Of a stretch of 64,000 nt of DNA, positions 16,524-27,459 are shown piece after piece. The position numbers and the translations under genes were made by a program. The stretch's first letter is position 1. The number at the start of each line of letters is the position of its first letter. The stretch covers positions 62,001-126,000 of the forward strand of contig CAWHCN010000004.1 in assembly GCA_963827935.1 (NCBI GenBank), written 5' to 3'. The notes under the pieces are model-generated. The model was not told the origin of the DNA. It saw only the letters and a list, made by a program, of their open reading frames with translations, and searched no databases. This stretch comes from DATFNV01 sp963827935 (GTDB lineage Bacteria > Planctomycetota > Planctomycetia > Gemmatales > Gemmataceae).

Positions 16524-17747
16524 CTACCTCTTATCAAACCGCAGGCTGTGCATGACCGGGCCGAAGCGTCCTTCCCAGGCCTCGCGCTGCTCCCAGGCGC
16601 ACTCGCCGACAAGGACCAGCGTGTAGGCCGGCCGCGGGACGGCGGCCAGGGCGAAGAGGCGCTCGAATTCCTCGCCCCCCTCGGCGCGCAGGCGGACGAT
16701 CTTGGCGTGGGCCTGGCCCAGTTCCGTCTCGCCGTCGGCCAGGCCCCTTTTTTCCGCCTCGGGCACGGCATCTATCTTCAACTCCGGATACAGCTTCTTC
16801 TCGCGCTGCTCGACGAACGTGCGGGCCTCCTTCAATGCGGTGTCCAGATCGCTCTTGGCAGGCAAGACGAACACACGGAGCCAGGCCCGCCGGAGGGCGA
16901 CGTCCGGGCGGTCGGGATCGGTCCCCAGGAGCAACAGGTCGGCGCCCTCGGTGTTGGTGTCGTTGGTCCAGAGCCCCTTGGTATAGCTGAGGTGGTACGA
17001 CGCAGCTTTCCCATCCGCCTCGACGATCTCGGTCAACTTGCCGGTCCAGCCGTCGCGTTCTTTCAGCAGGGTGAATCCCTGGCGCACCTGCTCCCATTCG
17101 CTCATGACCTGGCCGAGTCGGGCTTCATCGGTGGCGGATGGGGTCCAGCCAATGAAGCAGTAGCCGACGCCGTTGAAAGCCGCCATCAGGCATTCGCCGC
17201 TGACGGCGATACTGTTGTTGTTCTCCGCGCTGAACACGAACCGCTGGGCCGGCAGGCCGGCGAACGCGCTCTCGTCCCGGGGTTCCCACTCGATGCCCTT
17301 CTTGAAGAGCTTGCGCAGGCGGGTGACGGCGTCTTGCTGGAGTTCGTCGCCGCGCGGCATGCGGTCCTTGTAGTCGCGCGTCGTCAGGGCCAGCCATGAA
17401 TTCGGGTCGGTGCGGCGCAGGGCGAAGCTGGCCCCCAGCTCTCGCTCGACGCCCTTGTCCTCGACCCAGGGGCGCGGCGGCGGCTGAAAGCGATAGTTCA
17501 TGGTGGGCGAGACGATGGGAAGCACATCGCTCGTGACGGTGTTGCCGGTGCCGAACAGCCGCTCGCGGAGCAGAACGGCGGTCGCTCCTAGGCCGACGAC
17601 GATCGCCACCAGGATGCCCAGCGCGATCCATTTCCTGCGCGACGGCGTGCCTCGACCTCGGCCCGTGGGCGGTACGGAACTGCGGCGGGATGTGCGCGGT
17701 TCCGGCCTGGGGGGGATGAACACCTCGGCCTTCGATTCGTCAGCCAC
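16524..17747 (-). CDS. Membrane-anchored protein of unknown function
   Basis: The 407-residue frame has a proline/arginine-rich start, one transmembrane helix at about residues 40-60 (WIALGILVAIVVGLGATAVL) and a large presumably extracytoplasmic domain with no recognised family. It starts with GTG two codons after the in-frame TAA of the zinc-ribbon frame upstream. Planctomycete genomes often encode an N-terminal zinc ribbon, a proline-rich linker and a membrane helix in one chain, so this and the next entry may be one gene split by a sequence error or mutation. Confidence 0.65.
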   Translation of the reverse strand: MADESKAEVFIPPRPEPRTSRRSSVPPTGRGRGTPSRRKWIALGILVAIVVGLGATAVLLRERLFGTGNTVTSDVLPIVSPTMNYRFQPPPRPWVEDKGVERELGASFALRRTDPNSWLALTTRDYKDRMPRGDELQQDAVTRLRKLFKKGIEWEPRDESAFAGLPAQRFVFSAENNNSIAVSGECLMAAFNGVGYCFIGWTPSATDEARLGQVMSEWEQVRQGFTLLKERDGWTGKLTEIVEADGKAASYHLSYTKGLWTNDTNTEGADLLLLGTDPDRPDVALRRAWLRVFVLPAKSDLDTALKEARTFVEQREKKLYPELKIDAVPEAEKRGLADGETELGQAHAKIVRLRAEGGEEFERLFALAAVPRPAYTLVLVGECAWEQREAWEGRFGPVMHSLRFDKR

Positions 17748-17750
17748 CGG

Positions 17751-17980
17751 TTAAGCCACCGGCACAGCGGCGGGGATCGGTGCCGGCAACGGCCGGGGCC
17801 GCGGCGGCACAGGCGCGGCCTGGGCGGGTTTAGCGGGATTTTTGGCCCGGCCGGGCGGCGCGCACCGAACTGAAACACGCTGCCGCACTTCGGGCAGGTC
17901 AACGACGTGACGCCGCGCACGTCCTGCGGCGAAAACACCTGGGTGCAGGCCGGATTGGGGCAGGGGAAGCTGATGGGCAT
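17751..17980 (-). CDS. Zinc-ribbon and proline-rich protein, frame break near 17870
   Basis: From ATG 17980: MPISFPCPNPACTQVFSPQD, then VRGVTSLTCPKCGSVFQFGA. CPxxxC and CPKC form a zinc ribbon of the MJ0042/zinc-finger type. After a frame change the chain becomes proline/alanine-rich (PVPPRPRPLPAPIPAAVPVA) and ends in TAA, directly in frame with the downstream membrane protein. Function unknown; likely the N-terminal part of that protein. Confidence 0.6.
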
Positions 17981-18098
17981 GGCTGCGGGTCTTGTGCGAG
18001 GGCCAGGGCGACGAAGACAGATCGGGCAGGAACTGCTGCCAGTGTAACTCCAAATGTCCGACGAGTCACGGGGGCGATGGGATGGGGGGGATCGCCGC

Positions 18099-18180
18099 GT
18101 AGGGTGGGTCGAGCGGAGCGAGACCCACCGCGAAGCCACCTCTGGTCCAGGTGGGTCTCGCTCCGCTCGACCCACCCTAC
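18099..18180. repeat. Perfect 31-nt inverted repeat, family B
   Basis: Arms at 18099-18129 (GTAGGGTGGGTCGAGCGGAG and onward) and 18150-18180 are exact reverse complements with a 20-base loop. An identical arm pair occurs at 57738-57815. It lies between two minus-strand genes, downstream of the hydroxyacid dehydrogenase stop at 18198. Confidence 0.97.
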
Positions 18181-18197
18181 ACCACTTCATCGGGGGG

Positions 18198-19216
18198 CTA
18201 ACGTCCCGCGCTTGCCGGGCGGCGTCGGTCCGCCACTTCGGGATTGACCCAGGCGGGCAACGGCTGGCCGCTCAGACCGGCGATCAAGTTGTTGGCGCAG
18301 ATCTCGGCCATTGCATTCCGCGTCCCCACCGTGGCGCTGGCAATGTGCGGAGCCACGATCAGATTGGGCAATTTCAAGAGCGGGTCGTTGGCGTCGGGCG
18401 GCTCCGGATCGGTCACGTCGAGCCCCGCGGCGAAAATGGTGCCGGACCGCAGGGCCTCGTACAATGCCTTCTGATCGACAATCGGCCCGCGGGCGGTATT
18501 GACCAGCACGGCGGTCTTTTTCATCTTCGAGAAGGTCTTCGCGTTGAACAGGCCTCGAGTCTGGTCGTTGAGGTCGGTGTGGATCGAGACAAAGTCCGAC
18601 TCGGCCAGGAGGCGGTCCAGATCGACGCGGCGGGCGGCCAGCGACCGCTCGGCCAGTTCGTTGGGATGCACGTCGTGGTAGAGGAGGTTCATGCCCCAGC
18701 CGCCGCGGCAGCGCTGGGCCAGAGCATAGCCGATGCGTCCCATGCCGACGATGCCGAGGGTGCGGCCGGCGAGGTCCTGCCCGAGGTGCCCCAACGGCTC
18801 CCAGGTTTGCCAGCGGCCGCTCAGGCTATAGGCGTGCCCCTCCACCACCCGCCGGGCCGCTGCGATCAGCAGGCAGAAGGCCATGTCGGCGGTGGCATCG
18901 GTCAGCACCCCCGGCGTGTTGCCCACGCAGACGCCGCGGGCCGTGGCAGCGGGTACGTCGACATTGTTGAACCCGACTGCGTAGTTGCTGACGACTTTCA
19001 GGCGCGGGGCGGCGTCGAGCAAGGCGGCATCGATACGATCAGTGAGGAGTGATACCAGACCTTCGCAGGGGGCGACCTTCTGCCGCAGCACGGCCGCTGG
19101 CGGTGGCAGCGGCTCGGGCCAGATTTCCGCGTCGCAGTGCGCCTAATTCGATGGAGGCCGGCTTCCGGAATGATCCGCGTGACGAAGACTTTCGGCTGCG
19201 GCGGCATGGACGGCAT
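18198..19216 (-). CDS. D-isomer-specific 2-hydroxyacid dehydrogenase (frame break near 19145)
   Basis: The N-terminus MPPQPKVFVTRIIPEAGL joins after one frame change to EIWPEPLPPPAAVLRQKVAP and the remainder. Catalytic and cofactor features are present: the Arg-region equivalent around SNYAVGFNNVDVPAATARG, the NAD-binding GIVGMGRIGYALAQR, VNTARGPIVDQKAL, DVTDPEPPD (Glu) and APHIASAT (His). This pattern fits glyoxylate/hydroxypyruvate reductases, which reduce a 2-oxoacid with NAD(P)H in the cytoplasm. The precise substrate is not decided by sequence. The start at ATG 19216 or 19207 gives the expected length of about 335 residues. Confidence 0.85.
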
Positions 19217-19316
19217 CCTCCGAGAATGGGCCTGCTGCCTGCGATTGTATGAATCCCAATCGGAAGCTCTACCTCGCGCCGGTGCGAGCTGATCGGGTTA
19301 CGAACCCGGCCTGCCT

Positions 19317-19712
19317 TCACTGCCCTTCGCTAAGTTCATCAATCACATCAACCACCCCGCTAGTGCTCTTGGCCAGCTGCACGGCCCGCTGGTGTGCCTC
19401 GAAGCCGGTGACCGTCCCCATCAACTTCACCACGCCCGGTTTGGTCCCGGCCACCTGGATCGGCATCCCGTCCAGCTGTTGATCCCAGCGCAGGCGGGCG
19501 GCGACCTTGGTGTCCAGGGCGAACTCGCTGAAACCGCCGCGGATCGACTGGAGGCTGTCGGGCAGGGGGCTCGGCTTGGTGGCGGTCTGGGTTTGCAGCT
19601 TGCCTATCACCTTGCTGCCGATGCGGGCCAGGCGGTCGGCGTCCTGGCCTTCGCAGCCGGCGAGCAGCAAGAGAAGGCCGGACGACCAGCGCCATTTCCC
19701 CAGATTACGCAT
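19317..19712 (-). CDS. BON-domain lipoprotein
   Basis: The 131-residue protein starts MRNLGKWRWSSGLLLLLAGC; LLAG with Cys20 is a lipobox, so it is probably anchored in a membrane as a lipoprotein. The second half (FALDTKVAARLRWDQQLDGM then VVKLMGTVTGFEAHQRAVQL) is a BON domain, with the typical G-x-V-x-x-x-x-x-(R/A)-x-x-A pattern and a terminal TSGVVDVIDEL. BON domains bind membranes or ligands. It is divergent from the creatininase-like gene. Confidence 0.8.
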   Translation of the reverse strand: MRNLGKWRWSSGLLLLLAGCEGQDADRLARIGSKVIGKLQTQTATKPSPLPDSLQSIRGGFSEFALDTKVAARLRWDQQLDGMPIQVAGTKPGVVKLMGTVTGFEAHQRAVQLAKSTSGVVDVIDELSEGQ

Positions 19713-19827
19713 GATTCCCGTCCTCGGGGGTACCAGGCCGCCAGCGGCGGCGGCGGCTTTTCCGTTGACTTGTCCGCACGGCTCGCGGAGTATGCCTTCT
19801 CTATCATCGCATCCGGAGGAGCCGCAC

Positions 19828-20574
19828 ATGAAGTTTGCCGAGATGACCTTCCCTCTGTTGCGCCAGGTGCCGCGCGACAAATCCCTCATCGTCGCGCCGA
19901 TCGCCGCCTGCGAGCAGCACAGCCTGCACCTGCCGACGTTCACCGACACTCTCCTGGTGACCGCCGTGGCGGAGGGGGTCGAGGCGCGGATGCCGCAGCA
20001 GATCATCCTGCTGCCGACCCAGTGGATGGGTGCCAGCCATCATCATCTGCGGTTTGGAGCGACGCTGTCGCTGCACGTCGATCAGCACATCGCCCTGCTC
20101 TGCGACCTGCTGACGCCGCTGTTGGAGGACGGCTATCAAAGGCTGCTGCTGCTGAACGGGCACGGTGGTAACATTGATACGATGCAGGTGGCGCTGCGCC
20201 GCTTGCAGCCGCACTGGACGAACCGTCTGCTGTGTGCCGCCTCGTACTGGGACATTGCCGCGAAGGAACTGGCGGCGCTGGGGGAGGGGCCGCGGAAGAG
20301 CATGGGGCATGCCTGCGAGTACGAGACGTCGATGGTCCTGGCGTTGCGGCCGGAGCTAGTCCGCCGCGACCAGATCAAGAACGATCCGCCCAACGACGAC
20401 CCGGTGCTGCGCGGGCTCTACCTGGCCGAGGACATGAAACAGCGCACCGACCACGGCTGCGTTGGCTACCCGGAGAGCGCCACGCCGGAGAAGGGGCGGC
20501 GCTGCCTGGACGCGGCCATCGCCCGGACAGCCGAGGTGGCCGCGGCGCTGCTGAAGCGGCCATTGCCGACGTGA
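19828..20574 (+). CDS. Creatininase-family amidohydrolase
   Basis: ATG 19828 follows GGAGGA. The 248-residue protein has the creatininase-family metal site: IVAPIAACEQHSLHLPTFTD near the N-terminus (E and H ligands with the D of FTDT), LLNGHGGNI, and HACEYETSMVLAL with the later Glu. The family cleaves cyclic amides such as creatinine or formamide-type intermediates. In planctomycetes many paralogues exist without known substrates. A terminal position next to the DUF1549/DUF1553 gene gives no further clue. Confidence 0.85.
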   Translation: MKFAEMTFPLLRQVPRDKSLIVAPIAACEQHSLHLPTFTDTLLVTAVAEGVEARMPQQIILLPTQWMGASHHHLRFGATLSLHVDQHIALLCDLLTPLLEDGYQRLLLLNGHGGNIDTMQVALRRLQPHWTNRLLCAASYWDIAAKELAALGEGPRKSMGHACEYETSMVLALRPELVRRDQIKNDPPNDDPVLRGLYLAEDMKQRTDHGCVGYPESATPEKGRRCLDAAIARTAEVAAALLKRPLPT

Positions 20575-20585
20575 GGCGCGAGGGC

Positions 20586-20606
20586 CCGCGGATCTGCGAT
20601 CCGCGG
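20586..20606. repeat. Short palindrome, GGATC/GATCC type
   Basis: CCGCGGATCTGCGATCCGCGG at 20586-20606, followed by CTAAAC, which matches the right end of the longer GTTTAGC-ended palindromes at 23071 and 41270. It looks like a partial member of that family. Confidence 0.8.
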
Positions 20607-20630
20607 CTAAACGAAGAGGATTGAATTCCC

Positions 20631-23071
20631 ATGCGATCGGCGCACGTCATCCTCATCGCACTGACCCTGGTGGGGGCATCCTCGGCCGACGATGCCAAGC
20701 GGCACTGGGCCTTTCAACCGGTTCGCCGGCCAAACCCGCCCGCCGTCCGGGACACCGCCTGGGCGCGGACCCCGGTCGATCGCTTCATCCTGGCGAAGCT
20801 CGAGGAGAAAGGGTTAGGGCCGTCGCCCCCGGCCGATCGGCGGACCCTGATCCGGCGGGCGACGTTCGACCTGCTCGGCCTGCCGCCGACACCCGCGGAG
20901 GTGGCGGCCTTCGAGGCCGACCCGGCACCGGACGCCTTCGCCCGCCTGATCGATCGTCTGCTGGCCTCGCCGCACTATGGCGAGCGCTGGGGCCGCTACT
21001 GGCTCGACGTGGCCCGCTACGCCGACACCAAGGGGTACGTCTTCTTCGAGGAGGCGGAATTCCCCTGGGCCTGGACCTACCGCGACTACGTCATCCGTGC
21101 CTTCAATGACGATTTGCCGTACGACCGCTTCATCCTGGAGCAACTGGCGGCGGACCGTCTCCCTCCTAGGAAGGATCGGCGTCCCTTGACCGCGCTGGGT
21201 TTTGTCACTCTGGGTGGACGGTTCATGAATAACGCTCACGACATCCTCGATGATCGGATCGATGTCGTCAGCCGGGGCTTGATGGGGCTGACGGTCGGCT
21301 GCGCCCGTTGCCACGATCACAAGTTCGACCCGATCACCCAGCGCGACTATTACGCCCTGTACGGCGTCTTCGCGAGCTGTGCCGAACCGACGGTGCCGCC
21401 CCTGTTCGCCGACCCGCCTAACACCAAGGAGTACGCGGCCTTCGCCAAGGAACTCCAGGCGCGGGAGATGAAGCTGAAGGACTTTGTCAGGGCGAAGCAC
21501 GAAGAGTTGGTGAAGTCGGCCCAGGTGCGCGTGGCCGAGTACCTGATGGCGGCCCACGCCCAGCGCGACCAGCCAACCACCGAGGAGTTCATGCTCATCG
21601 CCGACGGCACCGACCTCAACCCGACGATGATCGTCCGCTATCAGAAGCACCTGGAGCGAACACGCAGCGCGCGCGATCCCGTCTGGCAGGTCTGGCACGC
21701 TCTCGCGGACCTGCCGGAGAAGGAGTTCGCGGCGAAGGCGCCGGCGCTGTGTACCGCCCTGGCGGCGAAGCGCGACTCGGCCCGGCCGATCAACCCGCTG
21801 GTCACGCCGCGCTTCGCCGACAAGCCGCCGCGGACGCTGGCCGAGACGGCGAAGCGTTACGCCGAATTGCTCAATAGGGCGGAGAAACTGTGGCAAGAGG
21901 CACTCAAGGAGGCGACGAGCGCAAAACGACCCGCCCCGACGGCGTTGGCTGACTCGGCCCAGGAGGAGCTGCGCCAGGCCTTCCACGGACCCGACGCGCC
22001 GGCCAATGTCGCCCTTTTGCCCTACGGCGACCTGTCGCTGTTGCCGGACCGGCCCTCGCAGGGAAAGCTGCAAGAGCTGAAGAAGGCGGTCGAGCAGTGG
22101 CGGGCCAGCGGGCCGGGTGCGCCGCCTCGGGCCATGGTCCTGGAGGACCTGCCGACCCCTTACCAGCCGCGTGTCTTCCGCCGCGGCAATCCGAACAACC
22201 CCGGTGAGGCGGTGCCGCGGCAGTTCGTCGAAGTGTTGTCCGCCAACACCGGCCAGCCGTTCCGCAACGGCAGCGGCCGGCTGGAGCTGGCCCGGGCCAT
22301 CGCCTCCAACGACAATCCGCTGACCGCCCGCGTCCTGGTCAACCGCCTGTGGCAGCACCATTTCGGCCGGGGCCTGGTGACCACCCCCAGCGACTTCGGC
22401 CTACGCAGCGACCCGCCAAGCCACCCCGAGTTGCTCGACTACCTGGCCAGCGAATTTGTAGCGAGCGGCTGGTCGATCAAGGCGATCCACCGACAGATCA
22501 TGCTATCCGCCGCGTATCAGCAAGGCGACGACGATCGCTCCGCCTGTCGCCGCGTCGATCCGGAAAACACGCTGCTGTGGCGGATGGTGCCACGCCGGCT
22601 CGACCTCGAGGCGACGCGCGACGCCTTGCTGGCGGTCGCCGGCAGGCTATCGCCCACCCTCGGCGGACCCTCGGTGAAGGACCTGACCTCGACGGCCGCC
22701 ACCCGCCGCACCCTGTACGGCCATCTCGATCGCCTGAACGTCCCCGCCCTGTACCGCACCTTCGACTTCCCCAACCCGGACGCCACCAGTCCCCAGCGTG
22801 ACAACACGACAGTCGCTCCGCAGGCGCTCTTCCTGATGAACCATCCCTTCGCCATCGACTGCGCCGGCGCCTGGTCCACCGACCGGATGTGGCCGCCGAG
22901 AGGGACGTGGCGGGGAAGGTGACGCGCCTGTACCGGCTGCTGTACGGCCGGTCGCCGAAGGCGGAAGAGCTGCGGTTGGCGGGGGAGTACCTGAAGGGCG
23001 GTGGGGATATGGACTGGGAGCGGTATGGGCAGGCGCTGTTGATGGCGAACGAGTTTGTGTTCGTGGATTAG
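20631..23071 (+). CDS. DUF1549/DUF1553 (PSCyt2/PSD1) secreted protein, frame break near 22885
   Basis: After a signal peptide (VILIALTLVGASSADD) come DUF1549 features (HWAFQPVRRP, RATFDLLGLPPTPAEVAAFE, HYGERWGRYWLDVARYADTK) and, in the second half, DUF1553 (PLTARVLVNRLWQHHFGRGL, DFGLRSDPPSHPELLDYLAS). No haem-binding PSCyt1 domain is present, unlike many paralogues. The frame changes near 22885; the last 60 residues (VTRLYRLLYGRSPKAEELRL to EFVFVD) continue in another frame to 23071. These families are abundant in planctomycetes, function unknown, suspected periplasmic redox or polysaccharide roles. Total about 813 residues. Confidence 0.85.
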
Positions 23072-23134
23072 TTTAGCGGCGGATCGGAGATCCGCGCGAT
23101 CATTAACGGGCGGATCTACGATCCGCCGCTAAAC
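23071..23134. repeat. GTTTAGC-ended palindrome
   Basis: GTTTAGCGGCGGATC at 23071 pairs with GATCCGCCGCTAAAC ending 23134; the centre holds further GGATC/GATCC text. It directly follows the stop of the DUF1549/DUF1553 gene and overlaps its last base. Confidence 0.95.
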
Positions 23135-23155
23135 CATGGCGCGAAAAGGACCCCC

Positions 23156-24060
23156 ATGCCCCCACCTCCCCCCGGCGCCGTCATCTGGGACGTGGACGGC
23201 ACCCTCGTCGATACCGCGGAGCAGCATTTCCAGGCCTGGCTCGATCTCTGCCGCGAGCTGGGCCGCGACTTCACTCGGGCCGATTTCGCCGCCACCTTCG
23301 GCCGACGCAACCCCGAGATCATCCGCCACCTGTTCGGCGACCGCTTCGATGACCGTGCCATTGACGAACTCGGCACGCGCAAAGAGAACCTCTATAAGGC
23401 AGCGGCCCGACAAGGCGTCACGCTGCTACCGGGGGTGCGATCCTTGCTGGAAGGGCTGCGAGCGGCCGGGTTTCGGCAGGCCATCGGGTCGAGCGCCCGC
23501 GTGGCAACGTCGATCTGATCCTGGAAATGACCGGCACCAGCGCCTTCTTCGACGCCATCGCGAGCATGGGGGATACGCAGCGGGGCAAGCCCGATCCGCA
23601 AGTCTTCCTGGTGGCAGCGGCAAAGCTCGGTGTCTCTCCAGCCCACTGCGTGGTTCTGGAAGACGCCGTCGCCGGGGTGCAGGCGGCTCGGGCGGGGGGC
23701 ATGAAGTGCGTCGGCGTCAGCTTCGTCGGACACCATTCCGACGCCGCACTGCATGGGGCCGGCGCCAATCTCGTCGTCAAGACGCTGACGGAGCTGTCCG
23801 TTGCCACGGTGCAGCAGCTCTGCCGCTGGAGATGGCCCGCACACTACTTCACGTCGAACGGCAGCGGCACTCCCTCGGCGGCGCAGCGCCGTCAGGGCGC
23901 CAGGGCATCCTCGGTCTTGCCGGCGGCTTCCAGGGCCCAGCTTTGCCGCAGGGCCGTCGTGGCGCTCGCAGGCGTCAGCCGCGCTTCCAGCTCCATCGAG
24001 GGCTGGGCCGTTCCATCCTTCTTCAGTGCGGCGGCAATCGCGGCAGCGGTGTCCGGATAG
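23156..24060 (+). CDS. HAD-superfamily hydrolase, phosphoglycolate phosphatase/PGM-like (frame break near 23505)
   Basis: Motif I is DVDGTLVDT (residues 11-19); motif II lies at IGSSA; the Lys motif and motif III are RGKPDPQVFL and CVVLEDAVAGVQAARAGG. This order is that of beta-phosphoglucomutase/phosphoglycolate-phosphatase-like HAD enzymes. The frame changes at GSSA: adding one C to the CCC run restores PRGNVDLILEMTGTSAFFDA. The true 3-prime end is unclear; conserved sequence ends near 23830 and the open frame then overlaps the convergent TPR gene to 24060, possibly after another error. Confidence 0.75.
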
Positions 24061-26788
24061 GCGGCCCGCAGCATCGCCCACTGCCAGGCCAACGGATCGT
24101 CGGAGAACCTCGTCGCCTGGGTACGGATCGATTCCAGGGCGCGCTTCACGTCGGGATCGGCCAGGGCGGCGTCGCGCAGCTTGCCGGGGCGATCGAGGGC
24201 GACGGCCACCAGATAGCTGCTCCCCAACGAGCGCCGGGCACGCTGGCGCATCGCGGCGTACTCTGGCTCCCGGGCCGCCAGCGACTGGCTGGCGCGGGCG
24301 AGTAGGGCGGCTTGCAGGGCGGTCGCCGTCGCCAACGATGGCGCCGCTCGGTCCGCCGCTTCGGCCAGGCGGACCAACTCGGCGGGATTGGGAAGTTCGC
24401 CCAAGAGTTCTTGGCCCAGGCGGGCGTGGACCAGGCCGACGGCCGCGACGGCCAGCGTTGCTCCGCCGGCCGGCTCCGCATCTTTCCAGGTGCGCTCGGC
24501 TCGGGCCACGGCGGCGGTCACATCGCGGCGGTACTTGTCGTCGGCCTTGCCCTGCTGAAAGTCGAGCGCCTCCTGCCGGGACGTCGCCACGTCCGGGTTG
24601 GCCTCGGCGGCCCGGCGGGCCAGACGCAGCAGGCCGTCGCGGTCGTCCAGAAAGTTCAGCAATTCCTGGCTCTCGTGGTAAAGCTGGGGATTGTTCGGTG
24701 CCAGCACCAGGGCTCGCTCCAGGTGGGTGCGGGCCCTGTTTAGCGTGGCACTGTCCCGGCGGCGCTGGGCGAGTGCGTGGCGGCCGGCGGAGTCGGCATA
24801 AAGGAACGAGCACAGGTCAAGCCCGGCCTCGCGCTTGAGCTTTTTCAGATCGATCCCGTCGCCAAGCACGTCGCGCAGGCCGACGCCGAGCAGGATGCCG
24901 GCGACGTTGCCGGTCATGATGCCATCGTCCGGCTTCAGGGCCAGGGCCTTTTCGAGCAATTTGACGGCCCGATCAAGCGCGTCGCGTTCGCCGGTGACCT
25001 CGAACAGTTCGATGGAGGCCACGCCGCCGTTGTTGAGCGAGGCCGCGTCCTCGGGGAGGCCGGCGTAGATGGCGGCAGACTCGCGGAAGAAGGTCGCCGC
25101 CTCGGCATCCTTGCCGTCGCGCTTCGCCTTGCGCCCGCGGGCCGTGGCCAGTGACGCCTTCGCTTCCGGGTCGGTCGGGTTGGCGCGTTCCAGCCAGACC
25201 AGCTCGTCGTCGATATCGGTGCGGGTCAGGGCGCGGAGCAGGGCCGCCTGCTGCTTGCGGGTCGCGTCCTGGTTGGGCAGGTTGTACGCTTCCTCGGAAA
25301 AGGTACGCGACTCGGCCACCGCTCCCAGTTCACGCAGCAGGCGGGCAACGACCATGAGGGCTTCGAACTTGCGGCCGCCGTCAGCCACGGCCTGGTCGAA
25401 CAGCTTGCGCCCCTCGGCGGGCTTGCCCAGCCAGTAATAGACTCGCCCCAGCGAGAGCTGATATTCGAGGCTCCGGCCGGCCTGGGAGCGCACGGCCAGG
25501 AAGGTCTTCTCAGCCTGTTCCAGCTCCGTCTTCCGCGCGGCCGCGTCGTTCAGCTTCTGGGCCCGCTCCAGGCGCAGGATGCCCAGGTCGAGCGCCACCG
25601 CAACGACGCCGGAGGCACGGGTGACGGCCTCGCGCTCGCGGGCCAGCGCCGCATCGTTCTTCAGCCGCCCGAAGATGTACGTGCCCACCATCTCCTGCTG
25701 CTGTTCCTTCGCCGCCTGTTTGTAGCGGGTATAGGCGAAATCGGGCACGTTGCCCTTGTTCAGCTCGTCCACCACGCGCTGGCTGGCCGAATCCTCCAGC
25801 GCCTGATAGCGGCCCTCGGCTTCGTGCAGCTCCTTCAGGTGGGCGTCGGCATAGGGCTGAAGCAGGGCGAACGCCTCCTCGTGGCGGTTTTTCCCCACGT
25901 AGATCAGCCCCAACACGCGCGCCCCTCGGTGACGCCCAGCTCCTGCTGGTGCGGCTCCAGCAGCGCCTGGCAGCGGGCGAGCTGCCCGGTGGACTCGTAC
26001 ACCACCGCCAGCTTGGCGAGGGCCTCCATGTCGTCGGGATGGTCTGCGGTGATCCGTTCGAGCAGCTTTTGCTTGGCGGGTGCGGCGGCATCCGGGGCAG
26101 GTGCCATCGGCTCAATCGCTTCGAGCAGGGCCAGCGCCCCGGCGGGGTCGTTGGCGGTCCGGGCCTCCGCCAGCTTGACGCCCCGGTCGAACAGGTCCGA
26201 GGGGCCAAGCGCCCCCGGCTGGCGGAGGAGGTCGTGTGCGACGCCAAAGACAGCGGACAGCTCCGCGGGCGGTGCCTTCTCCTGGAAAGCCACGTTGTCG
26301 AGCAGGCCATTGACCGCCTGGACGGCGGCCGCCGCGTGGACCGACTTGCCCTCGGCGACCTCGCGATAGATCTTGGCGGCGGCCGCATAGGAGCCGACAT
26401 CCCGCAGCCGATTCGCCTCCGCCAGCCGTTGTCCGGCCTGGTAGGCAGGCGTCCCGGTGTGCGCCTTCCAGGCGAACGCGCCGCCGACGCTGGCGGCAAT
26501 CAGCAGCAGGCAGGTGGCCCAGGCCTTGGCCGCGGCCGACACCGGCACCCGGCCCAGGAAGTACCAGCCGCCGTTCTCCGCGTTGGCCACCCGGTACGCC
26601 CCCAGCGGCAGAATGGGGATGTAGAGAATGGTGAACCAGTGCGTCAGGACATAAGTGCCGGACTCCGGATCGTAGTCGCGGCGTCCATAGACCCGGGCGC
26701 CGACGCCGTTGAGGGTGGACATCGCCGGGGCCGTCTTGACCGGCTTCATCTCGGGGAAGCGCTCGAACAGCTCGTCCAGGGACGCCAT
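23892..26788 (-). CDS. TPR-rich membrane protein (frame break near 25915)
   Basis: The N-terminal frame (from ATG 26788) includes HWFTILYIPILPLGAYRVAN and a transmembrane helix at about residues 88-106 (WATCLLLIAASVGGAFAW). The rest, continued after a frame change near 25915, is a long array of TPR-like helix pairs, for example YQLSLGRVYYWLGKPAEGRK, ASLNNGGVASIELFEVTGER and ALALKPDDGIMTGNVAGILL. Combined length about 965 residues. TPR arrays mediate protein interactions; the partner is unknown. The 3-prime end is convergent with the HAD gene. Confidence 0.7.
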
Positions 26789-26829
26789 GACGGAGTTCCT
26801 CGAGGAGAACAGGGGGTCGGTAACGCCGA

Positions 26830-27258
26830 CTACATGCGATCGGGCTCCCGCTTGAACGAGCCGTCATCGTCGGGGCGGCGGCGTGGGCGATCCTCGTCGT
26901 CGTCCTCGTCATCATCCCGCCGCCGGCGCCGGGGGCGATCGTAATCGTCCTCGTCGAGGCGATCTCGGCGTGGCCGGCGACGACGCGGTAGATCATCCTC
27001 CAGCGGGGAGAGATTGGAGACGATCAGGAAGGAGAGCCCGGCGCCGACGACGGCACCAAACAGGGCACAAGCATAGGCCACCACCATCTTGTCTTCCTGA
27101 CCGCCGACCAGGATAGCGCCGAAAATTCCACCGACAACCTCCCCACTCACCCAGAGCAGCACCATCATGATGACGTAACCGGTGGCGCCACGCCCTTTCT
27201 CGCCGGCAATGGCCGCAATCCTCTTCCCCAGGAAGTACATCAGCAGAATTTCGCACAC
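26830..27258 (-). CDS. Small membrane protein with charged low-complexity tail
   Basis: The 142-residue protein has two hydrophobic segments (GYVIMMVLLWVSGEVVGGIF and VVAYACALFGAVVGAGLSFL) followed by a 55-residue tail of alternating Arg and Asp runs (RRRRPRRDRLDEDDYDRP and similar). The tail is a strong low-complexity signal. It lies just upstream of the TPR membrane protein in the same direction with a 40-base gap, so the two are likely co-transcribed. No function assigned. Confidence 0.65.
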   Translation of the reverse strand: MCEILLMYFLGKRIAAIAGEKGRGATGYVIMMVLLWVSGEVVGGIFGAILVGGQEDKMVVAYACALFGAVVGAGLSFLIVSNLSPLEDDLPRRRRPRRDRLDEDDYDRPRRRRRDDDEDDDEDRPRRRPDDDGSFKREPDRM

Positions 27259-27459
27259 GGGTAGGCCCTCGACTTATGGTGATACCGCTGGTTGGTCCCT
27301 CTTGGAAAATGCGTCCCGGGACTATACCACGGCGTCGGCCGCAATGCCTCCGTTTTCTGCGGTGACGAGTTGCCAATTTCTCTTTTCCCTTCTCTGCCTG
27401 CCGGTGGTATCCTGACACCTCGCACCGGTATTCGCACACGCTAGAACAAGGGGAGATCC

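Noticed and set aside
19255..19316. Possible tRNA because of a GGGTTACGAACCCGG palindrome
   Set aside because: It lacks the TTCRA T-loop and no acceptor or anticodon stem can be paired around it.
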